Origin: Phymorhynchus buccinoides
Lineage: Eukaryota; Mollusca; Gastropoda; Neogastropoda; Raphitomidae
NCBI GenBank assembly: GCA_017654935.2
Contig: CM065698.1
Location: forward strand, 39,631,739-39,695,738
Length of the DNA stretch: 64,000 nt
Direction of reading: 5' to 3'
Positions 23,051-34,600 of this stretch are shown in pieces. The translations under genes and the position numbers were made by a program. A model generated the notes under the pieces. It ran no database searches, was not told where the DNA came from, and saw nothing but the letters and a program-made list of their open reading frames with translations. Positions within the stretch are counted from its first letter, which is position 1. Each line of letters starts with the position of its first letter.

Positions 23051-23417
23051 CCCACATGGCAGTTGTGGAAGTATCAGTGTTGTCTGACTTACTGTATAAA
23101 AATAATTTAGTTGAATGTGGGTTTTTTTACTTCAGATGTATTGTGATGTATTCAGTTTTTCATAATAAAGACAACTTATAAAGATACTTTCAGGATTATA
23201 AAATGCATTATTTTATTATAATAAATATCTAGGGTCATATCATGGGTATACTACCGTATAGTCTTACCCTTTTTTCAATGCCTTTTCATTCTTCCTTTCG
23301 TGGGCAAAACAGAAAAGACAGTACTGCTTGATAATTTCAAGGATGGCGATCCCATAGATTTACAGTACAGTCTCTTGTACATTTCTAATTTATTTTTACT
23401 TTCCTTTTCTATTTAAT

Positions 23418-24255
23418 TAGTATTACTCCTATCTTCTTTGCTTTCTAATCTTCTTTCTCCCTCTCTCTCTCTCTTTTTTTTTTTTTTTTTGGCGGAAGGG
23501 AGGGGGGTTACGGAACCCAGGTAACTCCCCCCTGGATCCGACCCTGTATTAGTATTACTCCTATCTTCTTTGCTTTCTAATCTTCTTTCTCCCTCTCTCT
23601 CTCTCTCTCTTTTTTTTTGTTTTTTTTTTGGCGGGAGGGAGGGGGGGGGGGTACGGAACCCAGGTAACTCCCCCCTGGACCCGACCCTGTATTAGTATTG
23701 CTCCTATCTTCCTTGCTTTCTAATCTTCTTTCTCCCTCTCTCTCTCTCTTTTTTTTTGTTTTTTGTTTGGCGGGAGGGAGTGGGGGTTACGGAACCCAGG
23801 TAACTCCTCCCTGGATCCGACCCTGTATTAGTATTACTCCTATCTTCCTTGCTTTCTAATCTTCTTTTCTCCCTCTCTCTCTCTCTTTTTTTTTTTTTTG
23901 GGGGGGAAGGGAGGGGGGGTTACGGAACCCAGGTAACTCCCCCCTGGATCCGACCCTGTATTAGTATTACTCCTATCTTCCTTGCTTTCTAATCTTCTTT
24001 CTCCCTCTCTCTCTCTTTTTTTTTTTTTGGCGGGAGGGAGGGGGGGTTACGGAACCCAGGTAACTCCCCCCTGGATCCGACCCTGTATTAGTATTACTCC
24101 TATCTTCCTTGCTTTCTAATCTTCTTTATCCCTCTCTCTCTCTCTCTTTTTTTTTGTGTGTGTGTGGGAGGGAGGGGGGTTATGGAACCCAGGTAACCCC
24201 CCCCCCCCCCCCTGGATCCGACCCTGTATTAGTATTACTCCTATCTTCCTTGTTT
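23418..24255. repeat. 130-143-bp tandem repeat, about 6 units
   Basis: TTAGTATTACTCCTATCTTC recurs seven times (near 23,418, 23,548, 23,690, 23,826, 23,959, 24,086, 24,228). Each unit holds a CT run, a T run, a G-rich GGGAGGGAGGGGG stretch and GGAACCCAGGTAACTCC...GGATCCGACCCTGTA. Unit length varies through the homopolymers. Confidence 0.95.
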
Positions 24256-24591
24256 TCTAATCTGCTAGGTATATATCTTGTCTTCTTACTATCCCCAAAG
24301 TGCAGCAAAATCTTCAACCTAATGGGGTTGGCTGCCTGAGGATTTTTTTGGGGGGTATGTGAGTGAGGAGGCTTCTCTTTTTTTTAGTTTGCAATTTCAT
24401 TCTTGTTCAATTGTTTTGTTGTTTATCGAATTTACTGTCTGTTGTATTTTTATTTTTTTCAATGTCAGTACAACTTTTGATAGTTAATTTGACAATTAAA
24501 TGGTTCCAGTCCACTCCACCACTCCAGAAGATACCCTTAACTAAAACTTAGCAATCTGAAAGAAAAAACAACAACACCCACTTACTATAAC
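24256..24591. other. No gene recognised
   Basis: AT-rich intergenic sequence after the tandem array. Confidence 0.5.
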
Positions 24592-24755
24592 TACAGTGGA
24601 ACCTCCCTTATAAGACCTTCAGAAATTATCAAAAATGAGGTCTTATAATGGAGGTAATTTTAATACTTACACAGAAGAGCAATGTCTCAGAGAAGTAGGT
24701 CTTATATGGGAGGGAGTCTTATAATGGGAGGTCTTATAAGGGAGGTTCCACTGTA
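24592..24755. mobile_element. MITE family F
   Basis: TACAGTGGAACCTCCC...GGTTCCACTGTA, TA-flanked; inverse orientation to the copy at 4,687. Confidence 0.8.
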
Positions 24756-25106
24756 TTACTGAATTTTAAAAGCCCATTGTATTTGTAATAATGTTTCCTG
24801 AGGTCTAGTCTACTAGTACTACGCTTTTGTTCATGTAGTTCTATAAGAACAGAATGATTAGGCCGAGAGAGAGGGAGGGGGAGGGAGAGAGAGAGAGAGA
24901 GGGAGGGAGAGATAGAGAACGGCTTCCTTTGTTGTTAGAAGGCAAAATATATAATTTTGTCACAGGCGGGTGAAAGAGTGAGTTTGGCATTGCTAAGAAA
25001 CTGCCTTCAATTAAAACGCCACCTGGTGTCAGCCTCTAGAGAAGCAAAAGCTCCACAAACACTTGATACTTTTTTTTTTATTAACCAGCTTCCTTCTTTG
25101 GGGGTA
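24756..25106. other. No gene recognised; GA-rich tract
   Basis: Contains a GAGAGGGAGG-type tract at 24,865-24,918. Confidence 0.5.
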
Positions 25107-25262
25107 CCATATTTGATGGACTATAGTATAAGGCGCACCTCACAACTTTTAAACAAAATTCTGATTTTGTTATAGTTTCTTACTGCTTTATTAGTCACAT
25201 ACAAGGCACAGGACTCTCATTCTTTGAAAAACGTATCGCCTTATAGTCTGTAAAATATGGTA
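25107..25262. mobile_element. TA-type MITE family I
   Basis: Inverted ends TACCATATTTGATGGACTATAG and CTTATAGTCTGTAAAATATGGTA around GGCGCACC. Copies recur at 25,916, 34,985 and 39,505. Confidence 0.7.
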
Positions 25263-25915
25263 TATTGCTCTATGACTGATTTGACAAAACGGGCGTCATG
25301 TAAGCGCAACAATTCTTGCAAATTTGATTATGACTGGTTCAGTAGTTTAAACTGTAGAGGCACGAGCATAATTATGTGTTAGTGTTTACGCATAGACATA
25401 TATCGCCATGCGGAAAACATAGAGATGCAAGTCAAAAGACTTCACTTAAGGAATGGAAAACTCAATATTTCAGGTTAAATTACGTCATTTATTGTTAATT
25501 TAGCAACACCATCAGTGTTTTATCGTTGTAAATTGTTGTTTTCAAGTTTTGTTAGATGATGCAGCTTTTCTTGATCAACTGGTAAGTCCAACACATCGAA
25601 TTCGAAGTTGACCAATTTTGACTTAATGTCTCTATGGTTTGCGCAAGGCGAAATGAAGACACGAACAAAACATTTAGGCCCTCGTTGCAGTTGCAATGTA
25701 GTCGTGTTCTTACAGGACTCTGAACACATTTGGAAACTGTGTTCGAGTAACAGTTTTGATTAACTCCAAGATTCAATTGAATGTTTGTTGCAAGATACCC
25801 TAACCCTTCTCAAACTTCCATAACCATATAAGTACTGGTATTCCAGATCAGCATCTGGCTCCTCTGCTATGAAAGTCACATAATTATGTACGTGTGTATG
25901 CCCATATGTCGCTTA
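25263..25915. other. No gene recognised; sequence partly shared with LIG3 intron
   Basis: The stretch 25,470-25,640 (ACGTCATTTATTGTTAATT..., GATGATGCAGCTTTTCTTGATCAACTGGTAAGTCCAACACATCGAA) matches about 49,100-49,230 and its arm partner near 40,370-40,500. It is therefore another dispersed repeat. Confidence 0.55.
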
Positions 25916-26353
25916 CCGTATTTTACGGACTATAAGCAAAGACTGTACAGGGGAAGATAAACATCCGGTCTCTTTTCCCTATATGAGTAGTGAGGACAGA
26001 AACACTGGTTATGTCCCTTTGAAACGTGACACATTTTACACATCGATAGGCCAGTTGAATTCTCCGTTCAAGTTCCAGTCCGAGTTTTTGGATAGCCTCC
26101 ACTGTGAATAGTGTACACGTCCGCACTAACGATAACTCTATCAGCCCGGTTCGCTGAGCTTTTAAGTAATCCATCTTACCCTTTTAGAATATCTTTGCTA
26201 TAAGGCAATGCTTTTTCCCCAGACTGAGATCCCTGCACCTTATAATGTGACTGATAATATAGTAAGGAAAGAGAGTAACAAAGTCTGAACTTTGAGTCAA
26301 ATTTGGGGGTGTGCTTTATAATCAGGTGCGCCTTATAGTCCGTAAAATATGGT
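25916..26353. mobile_element. TA-type MITE family I, long copy
   Basis: Ends TACCGTATTTTACGGACTATAAG and GCGCCTTATAGTCCGTAAAATATGGTA are inverted over at least 20 bp. The interior is longer than in the 156-bp copy. Confidence 0.7.
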
Positions 26354-26359
26354 ACACGA

Positions 26360-26500
26360 CAGAGAAACACACATACATACACATGCACACACACACACAC
26401 TGGCCAAACACACACACACACACAGTCATACATTGGACACACACACACACTCACTGGCCAAACAAACAGTCACACATTGGACACACACACACACACTTTT
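26360..26500. repeat. CA-rich microsatellite with CATTGGACACAC period
   Basis: Interrupted (CA)n. Confidence 0.95.
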
Positions 26501-26744
26501 CTCTGAACAGCGACAACGAAAATTACTGCACAGCAATTTTAATACACACAATTAAATTATTCATCAGTCATCATAATGTTCATTTCATGTCATCAACAAT
26601 ACAAACTGCGTATCTTCAATCAAAGTCTAAAATTCATTCATAAACGTGCTGCCTTTCAATGCATATAAAAGAAACAGTATCCCACTCTTCGTATCCCACT
26701 CTTCACCCCTCCCATCCTGTTTCCTGCCATATTGCACCCACTGA

Positions 26745-27055
26745 TTAACCTTTTCACTGTCCTGTCACGGATATTTCCGTCAACTTCCTGTAACCTATAA
26801 ACTGCCCCGTCACGGAAATATCCGTCATAGGGTTATTCTAAGAGTTGCCCTTTTTCTATCCACATGCTTTTCGCAGTATGTTTGAATGTATGTGAAAGTG
26901 TTCTAAAAAGATGATAGTATATTCAATTCCCTTTCAGAAAAGCATAGGTTATATGCACTTATATTCAGAATTTGTTTGCGATAGACTGCAACCTAAAAAA
27001 GCTTGGCAAATAGTTACCTCAGAATCGGAAACGGGCTTGGCAGCGAAGGGGTTAA
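26745..27055. mobile_element. TTAA-flanked MITE family D
   Basis: Ends TTAACCTTTTCACTGTCC and GGCAGCGAAGGGGTTAA are imperfect inverted repeats with TTAA at both sides. Inside is an inverted pair of GTCACGGA(T/A)ATTTCCGTCA. A piggyBac-like target signature. Confidence 0.65.
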
Positions 27056-27699
27056 ATTCCCACAAAATATTGTCTCCTGCTAATGCAATTCTACCGGCAG
27101 CCATGTCAAAAGGTTAAGCAAACAAATATATGGAATGCCACAGAAATCCATCACAAAAAACTTTTCTTTTCCATTTCTTAAACCCCATTCTTACCTCAAA
27201 TTTTCTATCATTTATAATCTGGCTCATCTCCAAATATTCCATGCACCAAGTAGTTCAAGATGAGATTCAGCCTTACCCATCTTTAAACATTCCTCAACCA
27301 CGTGATGAATGAAATCGTTAACCTACTTGCATAGCAACTGTCAAACATCACAATCATCAATCTCCATCAAATATGTTATTTTTTAAATTAAGCCACAATG
27401 AAGTAATCATCCCTCTCTATACTTTGAGAGCATCCATTCTTTACATTTTATATCACACCAAACAGGATTTCCTTCAAAAGCTCTCAAATTTTATTCTTTT
27501 TGTTGGAAGCAAAATATCTCTTTCAGCCATTTGTGTAGTTCAAAGGGAGTACTACTACTACTACTACTCTAGTACCTGAATATCCCGAGCTTTCAGTCAA
27601 AAATAGATAATAATCAATTTTTGTTTTTAAGCTGTGATTTTGAGTAGAAACTAGCCGATGAAAAACAATACAGGGAAAGGAATTCTCAGCTTCTTCTTC
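27056..27699. other. No gene recognised
   Basis: AT-rich, with short ACT and CTT triplet runs near 27,551 and 27,695. Confidence 0.5.
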
Positions 27700-28008
27700 T
27701 TCTTCTTCTTCGATCACTCAAACAGTTTCCTGTCAATTATGAGCGTAGATGTGTCATGCTGCCGTTATGCGCCTAACTAAGAAATAGGCCCAGCAAGTCC
27801 GACTTTAGCTGGAGGATATCTTTTTGAAAGTATTTCATGAAAAAAGGCAGGAGAATGGACCGGTTAGGCAGAAAGATAGTAGATGACAGTAAGCAAAGGG
27901 AAAAGGCAGAGTCAAAGAGTGACAGATGAGAGGAAGTTACAAGCACAGAACTTCCAGAAGGTGGGGGAACTACGTATACAAAAGACCCCCCGGTATCCCC
28001 ACGGGGGA
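27700..28008 (-). repeat. Dispersed repeat A, variant I
   Basis: Full-length minus-strand copy with a (GAA)n tail of about seven units at the low-coordinate end. Confidence 0.8.
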
Positions 28009-28639
28009 TGGAGGAATTCTCAGCAAATTGCTACTCTGCAGCAAAGTTAAACCCTAGCTTTACTATGCTCACATATTTTAGAGATTACAGACTTTAGCTC
28101 GACAAAATGGTTGTCAGTTTGCTTGTTTGAATCAATCCTCATCCAAACATTCCTAGTAATCACAGGGATGAGTCGCTCATGATTTTATTGCATGGAACAT
28201 ACATGCATTTCATAGGGTCAACATTTCTTATTGTTGTAAGCTTAATGAATGGAAACTAGATTAGATAACAGAATGTCACGCCCCAGAGATGTATATCTAA
28301 AAAGCATAATCAGAACTATAAACAAAATACGTCACACACTTGAGCATCATTTTCTACATGTATGCCATGAACACACACAAAGTGAATGATAATTAATTGC
28401 ATAATGAAAACAATTCTTATAAACAACACACACTCACTCACTCAAACAATGATTACACACAATGCTAGGTGGGTTTTTTTATATTTACAAGAAAGAAAAA
28501 AATAATGTTCCAAGTATATCAAATCTGAACAACACAGATTAAAGCAGAGCCGAACTACCGCCAATTTACAGAATATGGCCTTCAAAGTTTCTAATGCAGG
28601 TCAAATAATTTAAAATCGGAATCAGCTGAAGTCTGACAT
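28009..28639. other. No gene recognised
   Basis: AT-rich intergenic DNA. Confidence 0.5.
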
Positions 28640-28800
28640 GTATTTTACATTCATTTCACATCCTCCGAAGTTGGAGTGTGGCTGCCCACGTGGCGAAAAT
28701 GGTCACACACGTAATGTTCTCGTCCCTAGCTGGTGCATTTGTACCATAGTGTTCAAGTGCTTCGGCTGTTGGGATGATCCCTGGAGTCTTTTAGCCAGGG
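28640..28800. repeat. Dispersed repeat P
   Basis: GGAGTGTGGCTGCCCACGTGGCG...CTTTTAGCCAGGGTACG, shared with 38,800-38,970, 50,640-50,800 and a fragment at 34,795-34,850. Confidence 0.7.
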
Positions 28801-28881
28801 TACGACAACAACATTCATTTCACAAACATTGGACTTGTACCACGCATCCACTTACCCTTCATTACGAGGGATGTTTTTAAC

Positions 28882-29103
28882 TTAACCCTTTCACCGCCAA
28901 CCATATTGCAACCAAACATGTCCATTAAATTTACCTGGATAGAGAACAAAATCCATCTGCAGTATTGGGGATTCGTCTGTGACAAAATAAGGTCTATCCT
29001 TACTAAGGTCTTTGAATAATATACCCCAATTTGATGCCTTTTAGTGACATAGGTGTTAAATCACTGTGGTGCTAAAACGCGACTTTGGCGGTGAAAGGGT
29101 TAA
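28882..29103. mobile_element. TTAA-flanked MITE family C (best preserved)
   Basis: TTAACCCTTTCACCGCCAA and its near-perfect reverse complement flank 222 bp, TTAA on each side. Opposite orientation to the copies at 21,368 and 22,112. Confidence 0.88.
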
Positions 29104-29515
29104 CACACATTTATCTACATGTATTTCATGTGCTTGTGAACAAAAGCAACTGTTCTTATAGGGAATCATTTGACTGAAAAGAAAAAGGCCTCATGTGTTA
29201 ATGTTAAGACACTGTCTGTAGCAAGCAGCAAAGTTCAACTGCAACTTGATAAATTACACGAGGAGAGCTCAAAACAACATGACAAATGACAAGCAAAAAC
29301 AAACAGACAAAAAAAACACCTTCAAACTCATCGTTGGGGATCTGTCTTATCTTAATTAACAGTAATTACAGTACAATATCTAAGAATAACAAGCAATAGC
29401 TTTTTAGACAATAAAATAGGGACTCTGTTTTGATGATGAATGAATTGTCTGAACATACAATCAAAATGAAAAAAACCATCTATAGCCGGCATAGTCACAA
29501 TCATAAGATATATAT
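29104..29515. other. No gene recognised
   Basis: AT-rich intergenic DNA. Confidence 0.5.
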
Positions 29516-29894
29516 CGTCGGTGAAATTTAAAAAAACTTGTATTTCGCTTTTTGAGTCAGCTTTCTAATTTTTCCCGCCACCTTCCACCAAAAAGCTCGT
29601 ATCTCTAACGACTTTCTATCTGGGGTAAATGAGGTTGTGAAAATAGACGAAAAACTCGTAAGTCCCAAATTCAGATCTAGTTAAGGACAAAAACCTTGTA
29701 TCTTAGTTCTTTTCAAGTCTAAAACCTTTTTCTTAAAAAGTAATTTTAACAAAATGTAGGACTAAACTCGCAATGTCTTGAGCATTCATCATGGTTAATC
29801 AATTGTGGTCAACGCGGTTAATTTTTAAAAGTTTTTTTTCATTTTTCTCAAAACTACCAAAATTGGGATACAAGTTTTTTGAATTTCACCGACA
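29516..29894. mobile_element. Terminal-inverted-repeat element N
   Basis: GTCGGTGAAATTTAAAAAAACTTGTAT and ATACAAGTTTTTTGAATTTCACCGAC are inverted over about 26 bp (one or two mismatches). No coding sequence inside. Flanks are TA-rich, so the target duplication cannot be set. Confidence 0.75.
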
Positions 29895-30224
29895 ATATAT
29901 ACATAGGTCCCAACATTGCATACAGATTCATCACATATCTAGAAATACTGAACATAAATATCTGCACAACACTAATCCCTATACCAATGGCACCTGGGTT
30001 TTTGTTATATCACACACACACATGCATGTACACACACTACAAAATTCACAAGACTTGGAGCTCCATGTCAACACATAACCCAATTTCTCCGATGGTTTTC
30101 AGATGTTCTTTAATACCATGATTTTTTCTCTTCTCATTTATTCCCTGAGACACGTATGTTCACACTGTAACAGTAGTCTTCTTGTTCACAATGTTTTAAT
30201 CATTACCATTTTTGGAATAATCAA
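29895..30224. other. No gene recognised
   Basis: AT-rich with a short CA run at 30,011-30,037. Confidence 0.5.
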
Positions 30225-30595
30225 AGAATGAAATAGCGAGGCCAAGAGAGGAGATAACGAAATTGAACAAAGGGGGAGAACTCTCTAATTAACTCCCTTC
30301 CACCAAAGTTGATTACGATACCAATCATCTAGCAATGCGTGGATCAGAACCAAAGGGGGACAAACAAAGCATCATTCTAAAAAATTGGATAGACGTTGAT
30401 TTGTCTGTATGTCGTCCTCTCCACCATTGTTGATGTGTACTGTGTGGGTGAAGGGTCATAAAGGCAAACTTGGCACTTTTTTTTTTTAGAATGATCCACG
30501 CATTGCTAGATGATTGGTATCGTAATCAACTTTGGTAGAGGGGAATTAATTAGAAAGAGAGTTATCCCCTTTGTTCAATTTCATTTTTGGAATAA
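30225..30595. repeat. Palindromic repeat R
   Basis: Left half GAACAAAGGGGGAGAAC...GATTACGATACCAATCATCTAGCAATGCGTGGATC is repeated inverted at 30,490-30,590. An uninverted, interrupted copy is at 13,378-13,970. Confidence 0.75.
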
Positions 30596-30813
30596 ACCTT
30601 GAAACCTCTATGATTCTCCTTGTTCACAATGTTACTTTTGTTCACACATTTCACAATACAACAGTTGTTCACAATGTAACAATGGTGCTCGTCTTCACAG
30701 TGTTACTGTTCACATAGTTCACAATGTGTGTGACAGTTCAAAGGGGAAACACCGAAAGGGGTTCTGTTTGCCCTGCACACACCCCTCCCACCCACTCCCT
30801 GTCCCGAACCACT

Positions 30814-30918
30814 TCATGTGGGCGTGTATGAAGCTGTGGGGACCAGAGCGCCTTTCTTGATACACTTCCACAGCCATTCCGGAGTGACCACCTGCGTCTT
30901 CTTGCCTCGCTCGGTCAC
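30814..30918 (-). CDS. LIG3: LIG3 exon j (BRCT end, stop)
   Basis: 105 bp, acceptor GTCAG|GTGACC, stop TGA at 30,814-30,816. Contains VVTPEWLWKCIKKGALVP, the diagnostic Trp-containing last BRCT helix. Confidence 0.93.
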   Translation of the reverse strand: MTERGKKTQVVTPEWLWKCIKKGALVPTASYTPT

Positions 30919-31573
30919 CTGACACCACACAAAGATACAACCATAGGTATGAAATGGAAAACAAAAATTCACATTAGTCATTAGCCCTCCCCGTGGGGAT
31001 ACCGAGGGGTCTTTTGTAAAAATGGTTCCCCCACCTTCTGAAAGTTGTGTGCTTGTAACTTCCTCTAATCTGCCACTCTTTGGCTGCCTTTTCCCTTGCT
31101 TTCTGTCATCTACTATTTTTCTGACTTATTTGCCCATTCTCCTGCCCTTTTTAAAATAAAAAAACTTCCAAATAATGTTTCTTCTTTGAGCTCTTCTGAA
31201 ATCAGAATGTGTCGACTGTACGCAGCGTGGAGACCAGTGAAAACTGAAAACTGGACACATACGTAACTTACCCATTATGGTCATATGGCCTGGGAATGCA
31301 GAACAAGAAGAAGAAAGCATTAGCCTTAAGCCTGGGCCAAAAATAAAATGAAAGTTGCAACTCTATGATTACATGTACCTATTTTCTACATATTTTTCAG
31401 CAGGCGAAAAATCTGTTTTATATAGCTTTGTCTTATGTGGATGAAAATCAAACCAAAAGAGTGGGGATAGCCCCTGTGCAAGGCAACTCGAATGTAAACA
31501 AATTCCATACCAAACCCTCAAAAATTGCAGTCGCCTCCATAGCTAAAAGTTGAACATGATTGACTGACTGGCG

Positions 31574-31607
<34 letters not shown>

Positions 31608-34600
31608 CACACACACACACATACTCACACACACACACACTCACACATTCCAACTGACCTCAGACATGCGTGAAGCAACTATGTGGGTTGCCGTGTGCAC
31701 GTCGTAGTCTGCCAGCAGATCTCCATCGAAGGCGACGATGTAGCGCTTCAGTTTAGCGTAATCCGCCATGCTGTCCGGCAAAATGATCCGACAGCCGTGG
31801 AAAGTGTCTGGCAACTTCTGGCAACAGAAATGAAATGAAATGTTATTTGTACATCAGCCTGTAAGCCACAATATAATAGCAAAGGACTGGGATCAAACAC
31901 TTGGCTGGGAGGATTGGGGGGGTGGGCTGGCCACCAAAAAACCCAGTAGAAAGAGAGAGGGAAAAACAAGATTTGGTTGCGATCCCTTTCTATCATCACA
32001 GCACATCATAATAATTATTCTATGTGGACATAATTATATAAAGCACCTACCCTTGGTAGCAATGGAAAGTCACTTTGTAGCTTTTTCTGTCGTGCGTGAA
32101 CAAAAAAGTAGTCTGTTGTGTGTGACTGTGCTCTCAAACTAAAGACGCTTTTGCACTGACTCTTCATGCTACAGTCTAGCGGATAAGCCGGTTTTGGGGG
32201 GACCTCCCCTGTTATTTTTTGTTATTTTTAAAGGTACATACATGGTACATAAATAAACCCATTTCAGTGGTTGCTAAAAACCACCAGGCTACTTTCACAC
32301 TCAAGGGGGTGATTCACACGCCTGATTTCAGTCATACAACTATCCAACTATCTGTGAGACATAATTCCGATGAAAATATACTACTGTCTACATGATTATG
32401 ATGAAACCCTACTATTTTCGTTCACAATATTCACGAATCTGATATTATTTTTTTTAAAGTGTCTGGTTCTTCTTCTTCGATCGCTCAGACAGTTTCCTGT
32501 CAATTATGAGCGCAGATGCATCATGCTGCCATTATGCGCCTAACTAAGAAACAGTCAGGCCCAGCAAGTCCGACTTCGGCTGGAGGAAATGTTTTTGAAA
32601 GTGTTTCGTGAAAAAAGGCAGGAGAATGGACCGGTAAGGCAGAAAGATAGTAGATGACAGCAAGCAAAGGGAAAAGGCAGAGTCAAAGAGTGACAGATTA
32701 GATGAAGCTACAAGCATAGAACTTCCAGAAGGTGGGGGAACTATTTATACAAGACCCCCCGGTATCCCATCGGGGGGAAAAAGTGTCTGATAGTGGTACA
32801 AAACTATGGATATTTCATCAGATTCGTGTATACAAATGCAGTGAACAAAACTATGGATATTTCATCAGATTCGTGTATACAAATGCAGTGAACAAAACTA
32901 GTAGGATTTCATCAGATTAATTTGCCACAGCTGGAGAAATTTTGAGAAACTGCATGTATCTTCTTTACTATAAAATGAAAAAGAGACCCGTTAGACTCAA
33001 TCTGGGAAAAGAATGGTCTAAAAGATATACCTTTCCTGACTTTGTCTAAAACAAAAACCATCATTCCAAGACTATGACATCATCATTGACATCGCACACC
33101 CCGTAGTACACACGGGGCCAAGCAGGGAAGGGGTTAAACAGTAGTATTTCATGAGAATCATGCCTCACAAATGCATGGGTGCAACTACACAAAATGAAAA
33201 AAAAAGAAAGGCCAGGGTCCAGAGGTAATGTCCCCCTGCAGCTGAAGCAAATATTGATTTATGAAGGTATTTTAGTTTGCTTTTTCCACAATTTATACAA
33301 ATGCTTATTTTAACCCAATGACTACCGACCATTCGAACCGAGAATCGAACCCAGTCCCCGAGACAAGGGCATTAACTCCGAACGTCACACCAAATCTTGT
33401 CATTAAAAAAATCACCCAGAATAAAGTCTAACTCACATTTCATTTCTGAAAGATGCATATTGAATAGCAATGATGATATTATTATTCCAAAGCTAACACA
33501 CTGTCACACAACAAACCATGAATTGGAATAAAAAAAATCCGTAATGGCGCTCCGAGCATCGCGCCGAGTCAATACTGCGCACGTCACGTGGAAAGAAGGA
33601 AAAACATTTGGGGTCACCTCGAAAAATCCGTTCAAAAAGACTAGTGGGTCCTTTCCCTTGCTGTAAGAACCAAAAACAGACCACTGAGAGTCAGGAAAAG
33701 GAAGCACTAACTTAGTATATTGCATTGTGGGTAGGGAGAAAGTGAAAGTACTAGACCTGGCGTTCAGCGGGCGCAATCGGCGTCATCGGGCACCAGGGAA
33801 GAAAAAAAAAATCGGGCGGATTTCGGTTCTGCAGTCTTGAGAGGGTTAAAGTGTTTGAAAACTACAGTAGACACACAAAGATCTTGTTTGACAAATTTAA
33901 AAAAAAAGGAACTTCCTTTTCTGGTAAAATTCAAAAACAAGAAATCCTCGTATACGAGGAAAAGTTGCAGCCATGCAAATGTCACAGTTGGATAGCCAGC
34001 CGCACAACTGCAGTTGGACGTATGGATCAGCTCCTTTAACACACCTTTCCAGCAGAGGAGGAGGAGGAGGGGGAGCCCTTGGAGGGGGGTGCTGAGGGTG
34101 GTGCCTTGCTGGGGGACGACCTGGGGGGATGGTAGAACTTGTCTCTGTGGCTCTGGCTGGCCTGGTAGCAGTCGGCGCCGTACTTGCAGGATGGCTTGCT
34201 CTTTGGACAGACACAAACACGACACAGGTACAATCTTCCATGCCCATGCCCATGCCCTTGGGTGTAGAGTGGCACAGAGGCAACGCGTTTGCCTTGTGTC
34301 AAGTAAACCCGAGTTCGAACCTGGGTACAGGGGATTTTTCCTCTCATTTTACACTAGGCCTTACGGTCTGAATGTGGAGTCTTTCGGATGAGACGATTAA
34401 CCGAGGTTCCGTGTGCCCATGCACTTGTAAAACCCAGTGGCAACGAAAAAGTTGTCATTTGGTCAAAATTTACACACCCCCCCTTCCTTCCTCATCAGTC
34501 ACACAAAAATTGCATGCAAAAAAAAAAAAAAATTGGGTGGTGCGCCTCTGGCTGCGACGCGCTCTCCATGTGGGAGCAACCCGAATTTCACAGACGCCTC

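Noticed and set aside
30719..30964. 81-residue minus frame over the LIG3 last exon
   Set aside because: It is a shifted frame; the BRCT frame with the WLWKCIKKG motif is the correct one.
34014..34391. Plus-strand open frames over 34,014-34,637
   Set aside because: They are antisense of the PBZ exon or lie across the SINE; no splice or homology support.
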